Shown here: positions 17,657 through 26,244 of the stretch, in pieces
Numbering within the stretch: the first letter of the stretch is position 1
How the letters are laid out: each line of letters starts with the position of its first letter
Assembly (NCBI RefSeq): GCF_004342025.1
Contig: NZ_SLWN01000001.1
Location: forward strand, 1-64,000
DNA length: 64,000 nucleotides
Source: Kribbella steppae
GTDB lineage: Bacteria; Actinomycetota; Actinomycetes; Propionibacteriales; Kribbellaceae
Direction of reading: 5' to 3'
Notes under the pieces: generated by a model
What the model saw: only the letters and a program-made list of their open reading frames with translations
What the model was told of the DNA's origin: nothing
The model's database searches: none
Position numbers and translations under genes: made by a program

Positions 17657-19299
17657 GCCTCGCCCTCCAGGAGGGTCCAGACGGCGCTGTTCGAGGGGAG
17701 CTTCTCGCCGGCCTCCGCGTCGCTGGCGAGGAGGAGGGTGCCATCGACCGGGTTGCAGACCGGTCGGGGCGAGCAGTTGACGGCACAGGCGAAGCCGTCG
17801 CCTCGGGTGAACGCCAGTACGCCGGGCTCCGTCGGCAGCCAGCGGAGTTCGCCGGAGCCGAGTACAGGGATCCGGTGCCGCAGCGACAGGGCCTCGCGGT
17901 AGAGGTGCAGCATCGAGTCGCCACTACCGAGCAGCAGGTCCGCCGCGTGATCCGCGAACCAGTCCGGCTGCGGTAGCCACGTCGTACCCGAGCCGCCGTC
18001 CGGTGAGAAGCCGAAGGAGTCGTGTTCTGCTCTCCACGGTAGTGGCACCCGACAACCGTCCCGGCCGCGCCGGACGCCGCCGGTGCGGTGGAACATCGGA
18101 TCGGTCAGCAGGTGCTCCGGCAGGTCGGTCACCTCCGGCAGCCCCAGCTCCTCGCCTTGATAGAGGTACGCCGACCCCGGCAACGCCAGCATGAGCAGCG
18201 CAGCGGCACGCGCCCGGGCCACGCCGAGCTCGAGATCGCCGGGTCCGGCGCCCGGTGCTCCCCCGGCATACCTGGTGACGGACCGCGGCATGTCGTGGTT
18301 GTTCAGCACCCAGGCGACGGAAGATCCGGACCCGGCGATCGTCTCGAGGCCCCGGTCGATCACGTCGTACAGCGACCGGTCGTCCCACTCGGCGCGGAGG
18401 AACTCGAAGAAGAAGGTCTGGTGCAGCTCGTCCGGGCGCTGGTACCGCGCGAGCTGCTCGGTGTCGAGCAGGCCGACCTCGCCGACCAGGACCCGCTCCC
18501 GCCCGGTCCGCTGCGTGTACTCCTCCGCGATCGCTCGCCAGCTGCGCCACACCTCGTGCACCTCGGGTTGGTTCCAGGCGTGCGGGTTGATCGGGTCGCC
18601 GGTCAGCTCGTCGTGGTCGGCGTGCTCGTGGTCCGGCAGCCCCTCGGCCTTGTGCAACCCGTGCGCGACGTCGATCCGCAGCCCGTCCGCGCCGCGGTCG
18701 AACCAGAAGCGCAGTACCTCCTCGAAGGCCGCCGCGACGTCCCGGTGCCGCCAGTTGAAGTCAGGCTGCTCGGCCGCGAACGTGTGCAGGTACCACTGGC
18801 CGTCGGGCACCCTTTCCCACGCGGACCCGCCGAAGATCGACCGCCAGTTGTTCGGAGGCTGGTCACCATGACCGTCTGCGAAATGAAACCGGGCCCGCTC
18901 CGGACTCCCAGGGCCGGCCGCGAGCGCCGCGGTGAACCAGGGGTGCTCGATCGAGCAGTGGTTCGGTACGACGTCGACGATGACCCTGAGGTCGAGGCGG
19001 TGGGCGTCCCTGATCAGCCGGTCGAACGACTCGAGCGTCCCGTACTCCGGATGGACGCCGCGATAATCGGCGACGTCGTACCCGTGGTCGTGCTGGGGCG
19101 AGGGGTAGAACGGGTTGAGCCAGAGTGCGTCGACGCCGAGGCTGCGCAGGTACGGGAGCCGCTGCCGGACGCCGTCGAGGTCACCGATGCCGTCGCCGTC
19201 GGAGTCGGCGAAGCTCCGCACGTAGACCTGGTAGACGACCGCGCTCCGCCACCAATCGCGCGCGCTGCCCCGGAGCGGTAGGCAACTCGTTACGGGCAT
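17653..19299 (-). CDS. GH13 alpha-glucosidase/alpha-amylase family enzyme
   Basis: This cytoplasmic glycoside hydrolase acts on alpha-1,4/1,6-glucosides such as maltose, isomaltose or trehalulose. With the ATG at 19299 it has 548 residues, the usual length of GH13 oligo-glucosidases. Motifs seen: DVVPNH (region I, ~109-114), GLRIDVAHG with nucleophile D210, VGEVGL with acid/base E274, and NNHD with D336. No signal peptide is seen. The ATG was chosen over TTG 19335 and GTG 19332 because GCGAGG lies just upstream of it and because a LacI-like operator overlaps the earlier starts. A 30-residue membrane peptide is coupled downstream. Confidence 0.92.
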   Translation of the reverse strand: MPVTSCLPLRGSARDWWRSAVVYQVYVRSFADSDGDGIGDLDGVRQRLPYLRSLGVDALWLNPFYPSPQHDHGYDVADYRGVHPEYGTLESFDRLIRDAHRLDLRVIVDVVPNHCSIEHPWFTAALAAGPGSPERARFHFADGHGDQPPNNWRSIFGGSAWERVPDGQWYLHTFAAEQPDFNWRHRDVAAAFEEVLRFWFDRGADGLRIDVAHGLHKAEGLPDHEHADHDELTGDPINPHAWNQPEVHEVWRSWRAIAEEYTQRTGRERVLVGEVGLLDTEQLARYQRPDELHQTFFFEFLRAEWDDRSLYDVIDRGLETIAGSGSSVAWVLNNHDMPRSVTRYAGGAPGAGPGDLELGVARARAAALLMLALPGSAYLYQGEELGLPEVTDLPEHLLTDPMFHRTGGVRRGRDGCRVPLPWRAEHDSFGFSPDGGSGTTWLPQPDWFADHAADLLLGSGDSMLHLYREALSLRHRIPVLGSGELRWLPTEPGVLAFTRGDGFACAVNCSPRPVCNPVDGTLLLASDAEAGEKLPSNSAVWTLLEGEA

Positions 19300-19318
19300 C
19301 GGGACCTCGCCAACAGGG

Positions 19319-19330
19319 GATAACGTTGTC
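19319..19330. promoter_or_regulatory. LacI-family operator candidate, proximal
   Basis: The sequence gataacgttgtc has the central AACGTT and near-palindromic flanks of LacI-family operators. It lies 20-31 bp upstream of the glucosidase ATG, a repressor position. A similar site is 80 bp away. No LacI regulator is encoded in this window. Confidence 0.5.
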
Positions 19331-19398
19331 ACCAAGGATCCCCAGGCCGCCCGGCGAAGACATCGGGACGCCTACGTATTTCGGTACGGAGAATGCGT

Positions 19399-19410
19399 GG
19401 AAACGTTACC
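19399..19410. promoter_or_regulatory. LacI-family operator candidate, distal
   Basis: The near-perfect palindrome ggaaacgttacc (AACGTT core) overlaps the stop codon of the upstream LuxR-type regulator gene. Its centre is 80 bp, about eight helical turns, from the proximal AACGTT site, which would suit a looped tetrameric repressor. The functional reading is inferred. Confidence 0.45.
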
Positions 19411-21727
19411 GCTCGGGGTGCTCGGCGACCCAGCGGGCGACCTGGGTGCGGGAGGAGAAGGCGAGCTTGCTGAGGATGTGCTCGACGTGGGTCTCGGCGG
19501 TGCGCTGGGAGATGACGAGGCGGGCGGCGATCTCCCGGTTGCTCAGGCCGTCGCCGATCAGGACCGCGATCTGGTGCTCGCGCCGGGTCAGCCGGCCCGC
19601 CATCCCCGGTTTCGCCGCCCGATCCCGCTCGGTCTCCTCCCCCAGCGCCAGCGTGACCGCCTGGTCGAAGGAGTACGCCGCCCCCGCCTGGAACGCCTCG
19701 TCGAACGCCGCGTCACCGATCGCGGCCCGGATCCGCTGCTCGGTCCGGTCGTCGAACTGGCTGTACGGCGTCGTCTCGTCGACATGCGCACCACTCGACC
19801 GCCAGACCGCCCGGGACGCGCCCATCAACCGCGCGGCCCGCTCGGTGGGCGCGTCCGATCCAGCACACCAGGACAGTGCCTGGACGCAGAAGGCGATCCC
19901 GGTGTGGTCGTTCATCGGCTGCCACAGCCGGATCGCCTCCCGGAAGGAGTGCGTCGCCGACTCGTACTGGTCGTGGTCGCGCCATCGGACGATGCCGACG
20001 GTCCACAGCGCGTAGGCCTTCGACGAGGCCGCGCCCCGGGAATCGGCCAGCTCGTACGCCTGCCGGCTGAACTCCTCGACCCGCGGATCGGTGAGGAAGA
20101 AGGTTGCCGCGGACAACAAGATCAGCGAGTCGAACTCGCCCAGCCGGTCCTGGACCGTGCGGTAGCCGGCCAGGCCGCGCTCCAGCCGGGCGACGGCTCC
20201 GGTGAGATCACCTTGGTAGATCAGCGCCTGGCCCTCCACCTCGGCGATCCGGGCCCGCAACTGCTCGTCGTCGTACCGCTCCGCGAGCTCCGCACACTCG
20301 GCCAGCAGCCGCGTCGACTGCTCGGACTCGCCCAGGAACATGGCGAGATAGGCGCCGGCCCAGATCCCCATCGCCCGGGTCGGCGTCTGCTCCGGCGCGG
20401 CGTCGATCGCCCGGCTGAGGTAGCGATGACCCTCGCGCAGGAAGCCGGCGAACCAGAAGTTCCAGATCGGCGCCGCGATCTCCAGCGCGGCCGCCCCCTC
20501 GCCCGGCTCGGCCAGGCAGAAGTCGAGGGCCTCCCGGAGATTCTCGTGTTCGCGCCGCAGCCGGATGTACCAGTCGGCCTGCCGCGGGCTGAAACTGTCC
20601 GCCTCCCACTGCGCGGCCAGCATCCGGTAGAAGTCGCGGTGCCGGACCCGGATCTCGCGGGTCCGGCCGGCCTCGGCCAGGCGCATCCCGCCGTACTGGC
20701 TGATCGTGGTGAGCATGTCGTACCAGGCGACGATCGAGTGGTCGGTGACGATCGTGCGGGTGATGATCGACTTGTTCACCAGCCCGGCGACGAGATCGAG
20801 CACCTCGTCGCGCGCGATGCCGTCGCCGGAGCAGACCTCCTCCGCGCCCTCGAGGTCGAAGCCGCCGGCGAACACCGACAGCCGTTCCCACAGCAGCCGC
20901 TCAGCCGGGGAACACAGGTCGTAGCTCCAGGTCACGGCGGCGTCCAGCGCCTGCTGCCTGGCTGGTCCGGCCTGCCGTCCGGTGGCCAGCAGCCGGAAGC
21001 GGTCCTCGAGCCGGTCGAGGATCTGCGCCAACGACAGCGTCCGCATCCAGACCGCCGCGAGTTCGAGCGCCAGCGGTACGCCGTCCAGCTGCCGGCACAC
21101 CTCGATCACCTGAGCCCGGTTCCGCTCGTCGATCTCGAACTCGGGCAGCACGGCACGGACCCGATCGGTGAACAGCACCAACGACTCGTACTGATCGGCG
21201 TCGGCGGCCAGAGCTTCCATCGGCGGCGTGGACAGCGGGGGCACCGCGAGGACCTGCTCACCTTCCACACCCAGCACGTGCCGGCTGGTCGCCAGGATCC
21301 GGAGCTGTGGGGCGGCGGCCAGCAGCTTGCTCGCCAGTACGGCGCACGCCTCGGCGACCTGCTCACAGTTGTCCAGCACCAGCAGCAGGTGCTTGTCCTC
21401 GAGGTACTCGGCCAGGTCAGCGGTCGGGTTGGCAGACACCTGACTCAGCTCGAGTGCGCCGGCCAGGGTGTGCCCGAGCAGCGTCGGGTCGCGTAGTGCG
21501 GCCAGTTCCACGAACCACACCCCGTCGGCGAAGGTACGTCGTACCTCTCCTGCCATCCGCAACGCCAGGCGGGTCTTGCCGACTCCGCCGGTGCCGGTCA
21601 GGGTCAGCAGACGGCTGCTCGACAGCAACCGCCTCGTGTCTGCCAGCTCACGACGCCGCCCCACGAAACTCGTCAGCTCGGCCGGTAGCCGGCCGCGAGC
21701 CGTCGCCACTGGCTTCGACTCCGCCAT
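19406..21727 (-). CDS. Large ATPase-type LuxR regulator
   Basis: The 773-residue protein combines an N-terminal NB-ARC/STAND-like ATPase (FVGRRRELADTRRLL, Walker A GTGGVGKTRLALRM, Walker B LLVLDNCEQV), a middle region of ~400 residues with helical repeats, and a C-terminal LuxR helix-turn-helix (LTRREHQIAVLIGDGLSNRE). This is the common actinobacterial 'ATP-binding LuxR' type, in which ATP binding and a helical sensor control DNA binding. Its target is unknown. It is followed on the same strand by the glucosidase after 106 bp, which is the most plausible regulon member nearby. Confidence 0.9.
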   Translation of the reverse strand: MAESKPVATARGRLPAELTSFVGRRRELADTRRLLSSSRLLTLTGTGGVGKTRLALRMAGEVRRTFADGVWFVELAALRDPTLLGHTLAGALELSQVSANPTADLAEYLEDKHLLLVLDNCEQVAEACAVLASKLLAAAPQLRILATSRHVLGVEGEQVLAVPPLSTPPMEALAADADQYESLVLFTDRVRAVLPEFEIDERNRAQVIEVCRQLDGVPLALELAAVWMRTLSLAQILDRLEDRFRLLATGRQAGPARQQALDAAVTWSYDLCSPAERLLWERLSVFAGGFDLEGAEEVCSGDGIARDEVLDLVAGLVNKSIITRTIVTDHSIVAWYDMLTTISQYGGMRLAEAGRTREIRVRHRDFYRMLAAQWEADSFSPRQADWYIRLRREHENLREALDFCLAEPGEGAAALEIAAPIWNFWFAGFLREGHRYLSRAIDAAPEQTPTRAMGIWAGAYLAMFLGESEQSTRLLAECAELAERYDDEQLRARIAEVEGQALIYQGDLTGAVARLERGLAGYRTVQDRLGEFDSLILLSAATFFLTDPRVEEFSRQAYELADSRGAASSKAYALWTVGIVRWRDHDQYESATHSFREAIRLWQPMNDHTGIAFCVQALSWCAGSDAPTERAARLMGASRAVWRSSGAHVDETTPYSQFDDRTEQRIRAAIGDAAFDEAFQAGAAYSFDQAVTLALGEETERDRAAKPGMAGRLTRREHQIAVLIGDGLSNREIAARLVISQRTAETHVEHILSKLAFSSRTQVARWVAEHPER

Positions 21728-21785
21728 GCCTCAGGGTAGGCCGGAAGTGCGCTGTTGAGACCGGCTCAGGGCGCACACTGAGGGA

Positions 21786-22580
21786 ATGGTGCGGGTAGCG
21801 CTGATTGTCGTGTCGGTGGCCCTCCTGCTGCTGGCTGTGCTCTGGGGGTACCAGCGGCAGCTGATCTACCTGCCCGACACGACTGCGGTGAGTGCCAGTG
21901 CGGGGGCCCAGGACGTGGTGCTGGAGACGAGTGACGGCGTGAAGCTGGGTGCTTGGCTGCTGCGGCCCCGAGGGCCAGACCGCGGCGTCGCCGTACTCGT
22001 CGCCAATGGCAACGGTGGCAACCGGGCCGGACGGGCTCCACTCGCGCAGGCGCTGGCCGCTGAGGGCCTGACCGTGTTGCTGTTCGACTACCGCGGGTAC
22101 GGCGGCAACGAGGGCAGTCCGAGTGAGCAAGGGCTGGCCCGGGATGTGCGTGCGGCACAGCGCTATCTGGTCGAGTCCGGCGTACCGCCTGAGCGGACCG
22201 TGTACTTCGGTGAGAGCCTCGGGGCTGCGGTGGTGACCGAGCTGACGACCTCGGTGGCGCCGGGTGGGCTGGTACTGCGGTCGCCGTTCGTCGACCTGGC
22301 GTCAGTGGGGCAGGTCCACTACCCGTTCTTGCCGGTCGGGCTGCTGCTTCGCGACAAGTTCCCACTGGCTGAGCAGCTGGCCGGCGTGAAGGCACCGGTT
22401 GCTGTGGTCTACGGCAGCGAAGACTCCGTCGTACCGCCTGAGCAGAGCCGTGAGGTGGCTGACGCGGCGCCGACGTTGAAGGACCTGGTGGAGATCCCGG
22501 GAGCCGACCACAACGATGCAGCGCTGGTCCATGGGCCAGAAGTGATCGCGGCCGTGGTCAGGCTCGCAGAGCAGCTCTAG
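21786..22580 (+). CDS. Membrane-anchored alpha/beta hydrolase
   Basis: The 264-residue protein begins with a transmembrane or signal-anchor helix (VALIVVSVALLLLAVLWGY) and continues with a YfhR/BEM46-type hydrolase: YRGYGGNEGSPSE, nucleophile S144 in GESLG, the acidic residue in VVYGSEDSVVP (~residue 218) and the histidine in GADHND (~244). The catalytic domain should face outward. The substrate is unknown. It diverges from the LuxR ATPase gene, and its TAG overlaps the stop codon of the convergent peptidase gene. Confidence 0.87.
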   Translation: MVRVALIVVSVALLLLAVLWGYQRQLIYLPDTTAVSASAGAQDVVLETSDGVKLGAWLLRPRGPDRGVAVLVANGNGGNRAGRAPLAQALAAEGLTVLLFDYRGYGGNEGSPSEQGLARDVRAAQRYLVESGVPPERTVYFGESLGAAVVTELTTSVAPGGLVLRSPFVDLASVGQVHYPFLPVGLLLRDKFPLAEQLAGVKAPVAVVYGSEDSVVPPEQSREVADAAPTLKDLVEIPGADHNDAALVHGPEVIAAVVRLAEQL

Positions 22581-23200
22581 ACCAGCTCGCGGTGGTCCCC
22601 GTCGATGAGAAGGGCCTTGCCGTCGCGCATGGGCAGATACCGTACGCCGGTCCGGTCGTAGAGCTCGGCCACGTTGGCCACCAGCTCCGTCTCGGGGTGA
22701 CCGGGTGAGTCGAGGTGCGGGACGATCGCGTGGTCGAGCACGCCGAGCCCGTCCCAGAGGAGCTCGCCGTCGACCGCGTCGGTGTCGTCACACAACTCGA
22801 GACCGCGCAGACTCGGTGCGAGGACACACGGTCCGGCGCTGTAACCGGCGTACACGATCTGCTCGGAGGTGATCAGCTCCGGCAGGATCTGGTCGGCTCC
22901 GCTCCGCGCCATCGCGGCACGCAGCACGAAGACGTTGCCACCGCGCACCCAGAGGCCGTCGTACTCCGTGAGCCGTGCCTTCAGCTCCTCGCCCGTGCAG
23001 GAACGCAGATCGAGCTCCGACGGGCGGAGGCCGAGGTCGGTCAGCCAGGCGACCTCCTCGGCGACCTTCTCCCGGCGTACGGCGGGATCCTCGGCGTCAA
23101 TCGAGTTGCAGATGACGGCCACCCGAGCAGCCGGCGGAAGCAGTGCGACCAGGCGCTCGGGATGGTCGCCGAGGCGGAACGACGACAGGTAGAGCTTCAC
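22577..23200 (-). CDS. Peptidase E-like (S51 family) protein
   Basis: The 207-residue protein has the S51 fold seen in alpha-aspartyl dipeptidase: [11 protein letters not shown] at the start, [11 protein letters not shown] in the middle, and the nucleophile serine S121 in [10 protein letters not shown], followed by [16 protein letters not shown]. Such enzymes cleave Asp-X dipeptides; some members are cyanophycinase-like. The GTG start at 23200 overlaps the stop of the pseudouridine synthase gene (GTGA), so it is the last gene of the lspA run. Confidence 0.85.
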   Translation of the reverse strand: MKLYLSSFRLGDHPERLVALLPPAARVAVICNSIDAEDPAVRREKVAEEVAWLTDLGLRPSELDLRSCTGEELKARLTEYDGLWVRGGNVFVLRAAMARSGADQILPELITSEQIVYAGYSAGPCVLAPSLRGLELCDDTDAVDGELLWDGLGVLDHAIVPHLDSPGHPETELVANVAELYDRTGVRYLPMRDGKALLIDGDHRELV

Positions 23201-24129
23201 TGACTGTCGACCAGCCGATCGAGCGCGTGGTCGAGGTCGGCCGGGTACTGCGAGGTGAACTCGACGTACTCCCCGGAGCCCGGGTGGTCGAAGCCGAGCC
23301 GCATCGCGTGCAGCCACTGCCGGTTGAGCTGGAGCCGCTCGGCGAGGACCGGGTCGGCGCCGTAGGTGAGGTCGCCGCAGCACGGGTGGCCGATCGCTGC
23401 CATGTGGACGCGGATCTGGTGGGTGCGGCCGGTCTCGAGGGTGATCTCGAGCAGGGTCGCATACCGGAACGCCTCGAGCGTCTCGTAGTGGGTCACGCTC
23501 GGCTTGCCGCCCGCGACGACGCCGAACTTGTAGTCGTGGTGCGGGTGCCGGTCGATCGGCGCGTCCACGGTCCCGGTGAACGGGTCGGGGTGGCCCTGGA
23601 CCAGCGCGTGGTAGATCTTCTTGACCGTCCGCTCCTTGAAGGCGCGCTTCAATACGGTGTACGCGTACTCCGTCTTGGCCACGACCATCAGCCCGGACGT
23701 GCCGACGTCGAGCCGGTGCACGATTCCCTTGCGCTCGGCGGCACCGCTGGTGGAGATGGTGAACCCGGCGCCGGCCAGGTGGCCGATCACGGTCGGGCCG
23801 GTCCATCCCGGAGACGGGTGCGCGGCCACACCGACCGGCTTGTCCACCACGATGATCTCGTCGTCGTCGTACACGATCCGGAGGTTCTCGACGGTCTCGG
23901 GGACGACGGTGACTTCGGCGGGCGGTGGTGGCAGTTCGACGTCCAGCAGCACACCGGCGGAGACGCGGGCCGACTTGGCGGCCGGGGCGCCGTCGACCTG
24001 GACCAGACCGGACTCGATCAGCTCGGCGGCCTTGGTCCTGGACACGCCGAACAGCCGGGACAGCGCCGCGTCGAGCCGCTCACCGGCCAGACCGTCCGGG
24101 ACCATCACGGTCCGGGAGTCGCCCGTCAC
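23197..24129 (-). CDS. RluA-family 23S rRNA pseudouridine synthase
   Basis: The enzyme isomerises uridines in 23S rRNA. The 310-residue protein has an N-terminal S4 RNA-binding domain ([20 protein letters not shown]) and the catalytic RluA domain with [13 protein letters not shown], whose aspartate is the nucleophile, plus [11 protein letters not shown]. RluD is the most likely orthologue from its position between lspA and dnaE, but RluA/RluC specificity cannot be told from motifs. Its ATG overlaps the lspA stop (ATGA). Confidence 0.93.
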   Translation of the reverse strand: MTGDSRTVMVPDGLAGERLDAALSRLFGVSRTKAAELIESGLVQVDGAPAAKSARVSAGVLLDVELPPPPAEVTVVPETVENLRIVYDDDEIIVVDKPVGVAAHPSPGWTGPTVIGHLAGAGFTISTSGAAERKGIVHRLDVGTSGLMVVAKTEYAYTVLKRAFKERTVKKIYHALVQGHPDPFTGTVDAPIDRHPHHDYKFGVVAGGKPSVTHYETLEAFRYATLLEITLETGRTHQIRVHMAAIGHPCCGDLTYGADPVLAERLQLNRQWLHAMRLGFDHPGSGEYVEFTSQYPADLDHALDRLVDSQ

Positions 24130-24794
24130 TTCTTCAGTTCCTTCGTCCCGTCGAGCCTGACCCCGCGCAGGGTCTGGATCACCAGCAGCACGGCGGCCGA
24201 GGTGACGGCCATGTCCGCGATGTTGAAGATCGCCCAGTGCGGCGTCTGCAGGAAGTCGATCACGTGCCCGTGGAACGGCGACGGCTCCCGGAAGATCCGG
24301 TCGATGATGTTGCCGACCGCGCCACCGAACAGTAATCCGAACGCGACCGCCCAGCCGATCGACCCGAGCTTGCGGGACAGGTAGGCGACGCCGAGCGCGA
24401 CCGTGATCTGGATCGCGCTGATGTACGGCGTGTAGTCCGAACCGAGACTGAACGCGGCCCCGGAGTTCCGGATCAGGTTGAACTTCAGGAAGCTCCCGAT
24501 CACGTTCACCGGCTCACCCGGCGTCAGATGCGCCAACGCCAGCGCCTTGGTCAGCTGATCCAGGAACAGGATCAGCAGCCCGACCGCGCCGAACAGGACC
24601 ATCAACTTCCAGGACCGACGCCGGACCGGCGTGCTCTCACTGTCTGTCGGTACGGCGTCGCCCTCAGCAGCGTCCGGAGACGACGGAGAACCGGCCGACA
24701 GGGAGTCGGCCGGTTCCGTTGGCTCGGGGGGTGCGTCCCCTGCCTGGTGGGACGTGTCGGGGTCGCTCAGCGGCGTTCTTCGCGTTCTTTGCAT
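24126..24794 (-). CDS. lspA: Lipoprotein signal peptidase II
   Basis: LspA cleaves prolipoproteins before the lipid-modified cysteine. The 222-residue protein has a ~65-residue acidic, Ser/Pro-rich cytoplasmic extension and then the four-helix core with both catalytic aspartates, in GNIIDR and FNIADM, and the conserved [12 protein letters not shown] block. The ATG at 24794 was chosen; it overlaps the last 28 bp of the upstream DksA-like gene. The N-terminal extension is longer than in enterobacterial LspA but common in actinobacteria. Confidence 0.95.
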   Translation of the reverse strand: MQRTRRTPLSDPDTSHQAGDAPPEPTEPADSLSAGSPSSPDAAEGDAVPTDSESTPVRRRSWKLMVLFGAVGLLILFLDQLTKALALAHLTPGEPVNVIGSFLKFNLIRNSGAAFSLGSDYTPYISAIQITVALGVAYLSRKLGSIGWAVAFGLLFGGAVGNIIDRIFREPSPFHGHVIDFLQTPHWAIFNIADMAVTSAAVLLVIQTLRGVRLDGTKELKK

Positions 24795-25480
24795 GACACG
24801 CACAGTGTCGCACGCGGGAACGCCTGCAACCGACCCTTGCCGATCGCGTTGCCGCAGCTCTCGCAGATGCCGTAGGTGCCGTCCTCGATCCGGGACAGGG
24901 CCCGCTCGATCTGGTCCAGCATGTCGCGGGCGTTGTTCGCCAGCGACATCTCGTGGTCGCGCTCCAGCGTGGTCGAGCCGACATCGGCCTGGTCGTTGCC
25001 GGCACCGTCGCCACCGTCGCGGAGCAAGCCGACAATCTCCTGCTGGGCGTCGTGGATCTCCTTGTTCAGGTGCACCACGTCGGCCTCCAGCTCACCGCGG
25101 AGCTCGGTCAGCTCGGCGGCCGTCCACGGGGTCTCGCCGGATTTCACCGTGAGGGTCTCTGCCTTGTGCGCTGCGGACTTCGCCGGCGCCGTCGCCGGGG
25201 TCCTGTTCTCGTTCGTCTTCATGGCCACCCTCTTCGTCGGAGCTTGCTTGGCAGGGGTCTTCGCCGCTGTACTCTTGGCCGCTGTCGAGCCGGCAGACTT
25301 CTTGGCCGCCGTCTTCTTCGCGGGAGTCTTCTTGGCGGAGGTCTTCTTGGCCGGCGTGGTCTTCGCCGGTGCCTTGCGGGCCGCAGTCTTCTTGGTGGCC
25401 GGCTCGGCTGATTTCGCGGCGGTCTTCTTGGCCGCGGCAGTGCGTTGGGGGGCGGACTTCTTGGGAGCCGATGTAGCCAT
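24767..25480 (-). CDS. TraR/DksA zinc-finger protein with histone H1-like lysine/alanine-rich N-terminus
   Basis: The 237-residue protein has two very different halves. Residues ~1-105 are repeats of A-K-K-T-A / A-P-A-K units, like histone H1 or the tails of mycobacterial HupB, and should bind DNA or RNA. The rest is a DksA/TraR domain with a coiled coil and the four-cysteine finger CESCGNAIGKGR...CVSC. DksA proteins insert into the RNA polymerase secondary channel. It begins the run DksA-like, lspA, RluA synthase, peptidase E and overlaps lspA by 28 bp. Confidence 0.9.
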   Translation of the reverse strand: MATSAPKKSAPQRTAAAKKTAAKSAEPATKKTAARKAPAKTTPAKKTSAKKTPAKKTAAKKSAGSTAAKSTAAKTPAKQAPTKRVAMKTNENRTPATAPAKSAAHKAETLTVKSGETPWTAAELTELRGELEADVVHLNKEIHDAQQEIVGLLRDGGDGAGNDQADVGSTTLERDHEMSLANNARDMLDQIERALSRIEDGTYGICESCGNAIGKGRLQAFPRATLCVSCKEREERR

Positions 25481-25539
25481 GGTCAGCTACCCCCTGCCTT
25501 CGTCGGAGACTGAAGCGGACTGGTCGCAAGACACTAGGC

Positions 25540-25556
25540 CACGTGCCGAGCACGTG
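25540..25556. promoter_or_regulatory. Paired CACGTG palindromes upstream of the DksA-like gene
   Basis: Two CACGTG hexamers (25540-25545, 25551-25556) lie 11 bp apart, one helical turn, 60-76 bp before the DksA-like start. The arrangement would suit a dimeric regulator binding twice on one DNA face. No regulator can be named. Confidence 0.35.
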
Positions 25557-25654
25557 CCAGTCCGACGCGCAGACCGTGGACATACGGTAGTCGAGTCTTC
25601 AAGCCCACTCGATGTTCCGCGCGTCACAGCAGTATTTCGGCGTCCCTCTGCGTT

Positions 25655-25930
25655 TTAGCCGAGCAGATGTTCGAGTCTCGGCCTGAGCACGTTCTCCTCC
25701 CCCTCCACCGCGACCAGTTTGTCCCTGCTGGTCGCTCCCCGTACCAACGTCACCGCGGAGCGACGTACGCCGAACGCCGCCGCCACCTCCTCGAGGACAG
25801 CCTTCGTCGCCTGCCCCTCAACCGCGCGGGCCGCCACCGACACCACCAGCGCCGGGCCGGACGGGCCGTCGTAGCGCCCGCCGACCGCGGTCCGGGAAGC
25901 ACCCGGTTTGACCCGCAGCAGAATTCTCAC
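25655..25930 (-). CDS. DUF167 (YggU-like) protein
   Basis: The 91-residue protein matches the DUF167 pattern: RILLRVKPGASRTAVGG at the N-terminus, AVEGQATKAVLEEVAAAFGV in the middle (normally ...GKAN.A...), and VTLVRGATSRDKLV near the end. The family is widespread and of unknown function. It diverges from ileS; the T-box leader lies between them. Confidence 0.88.
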   Translation of the reverse strand: MRILLRVKPGASRTAVGGRYDGPSGPALVVSVAARAVEGQATKAVLEEVAAAFGVRRSAVTLVRGATSRDKLVAVEGEENVLRPRLEHLLG

Positions 25931-26039
25931 GGCTGAATTCTCGCCTGACCACCCGTTTTTCCTGCCCCACCCCAGCGCCCCGGTCGTTTAACGATTCGTA
26001 GTTGCCTGGTACGAAGTCGTACACTGACAACCGCGATCC

Positions 26040-26236
26040 GCAAGGCAGTGATGGGGCGATCACCCCGGAGCCGCCGGAAGAACAGTCCGCAGGGACCTAT
26101 TAGAACCGGCAGCGACGCGTTAAGGAAGTGGGTGGCCACAACTCTCGGTCACCAAGGAGGGTGGTACCGCGCGGCACCGGCGCAAACGCCGGCGCTTCGT
26201 CCCTCGTCAGCAGTCACACTGGCTCGACGAAGGACG
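26040..26236 (+). promoter_or_regulatory. T-box riboswitch (translational, tRNA-Ile) of ileS
   Basis: The leader has an ultrashort stem I (ggggcgatcacccc region) whose loop carries the specifier ATC at 26059-26061, an isoleucine codon. The canonical T-box aggagggtggtaccgcg is at 26155-26171. GAGGG (26158-26162) can pair with CCCTC (26201-26205) to form the antisequestrator. Alternatively CCTCGTC (26202-26208) can pair with GACGAAGG (26226-26233), which contains the Shine-Dalgarno of ileS. The two pairings exclude each other, so uncharged tRNA-Ile should switch translation on. This is the known actinobacterial ileS type. Confidence 0.93.
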
Positions 26237-26244
26237 ACAGAGAG

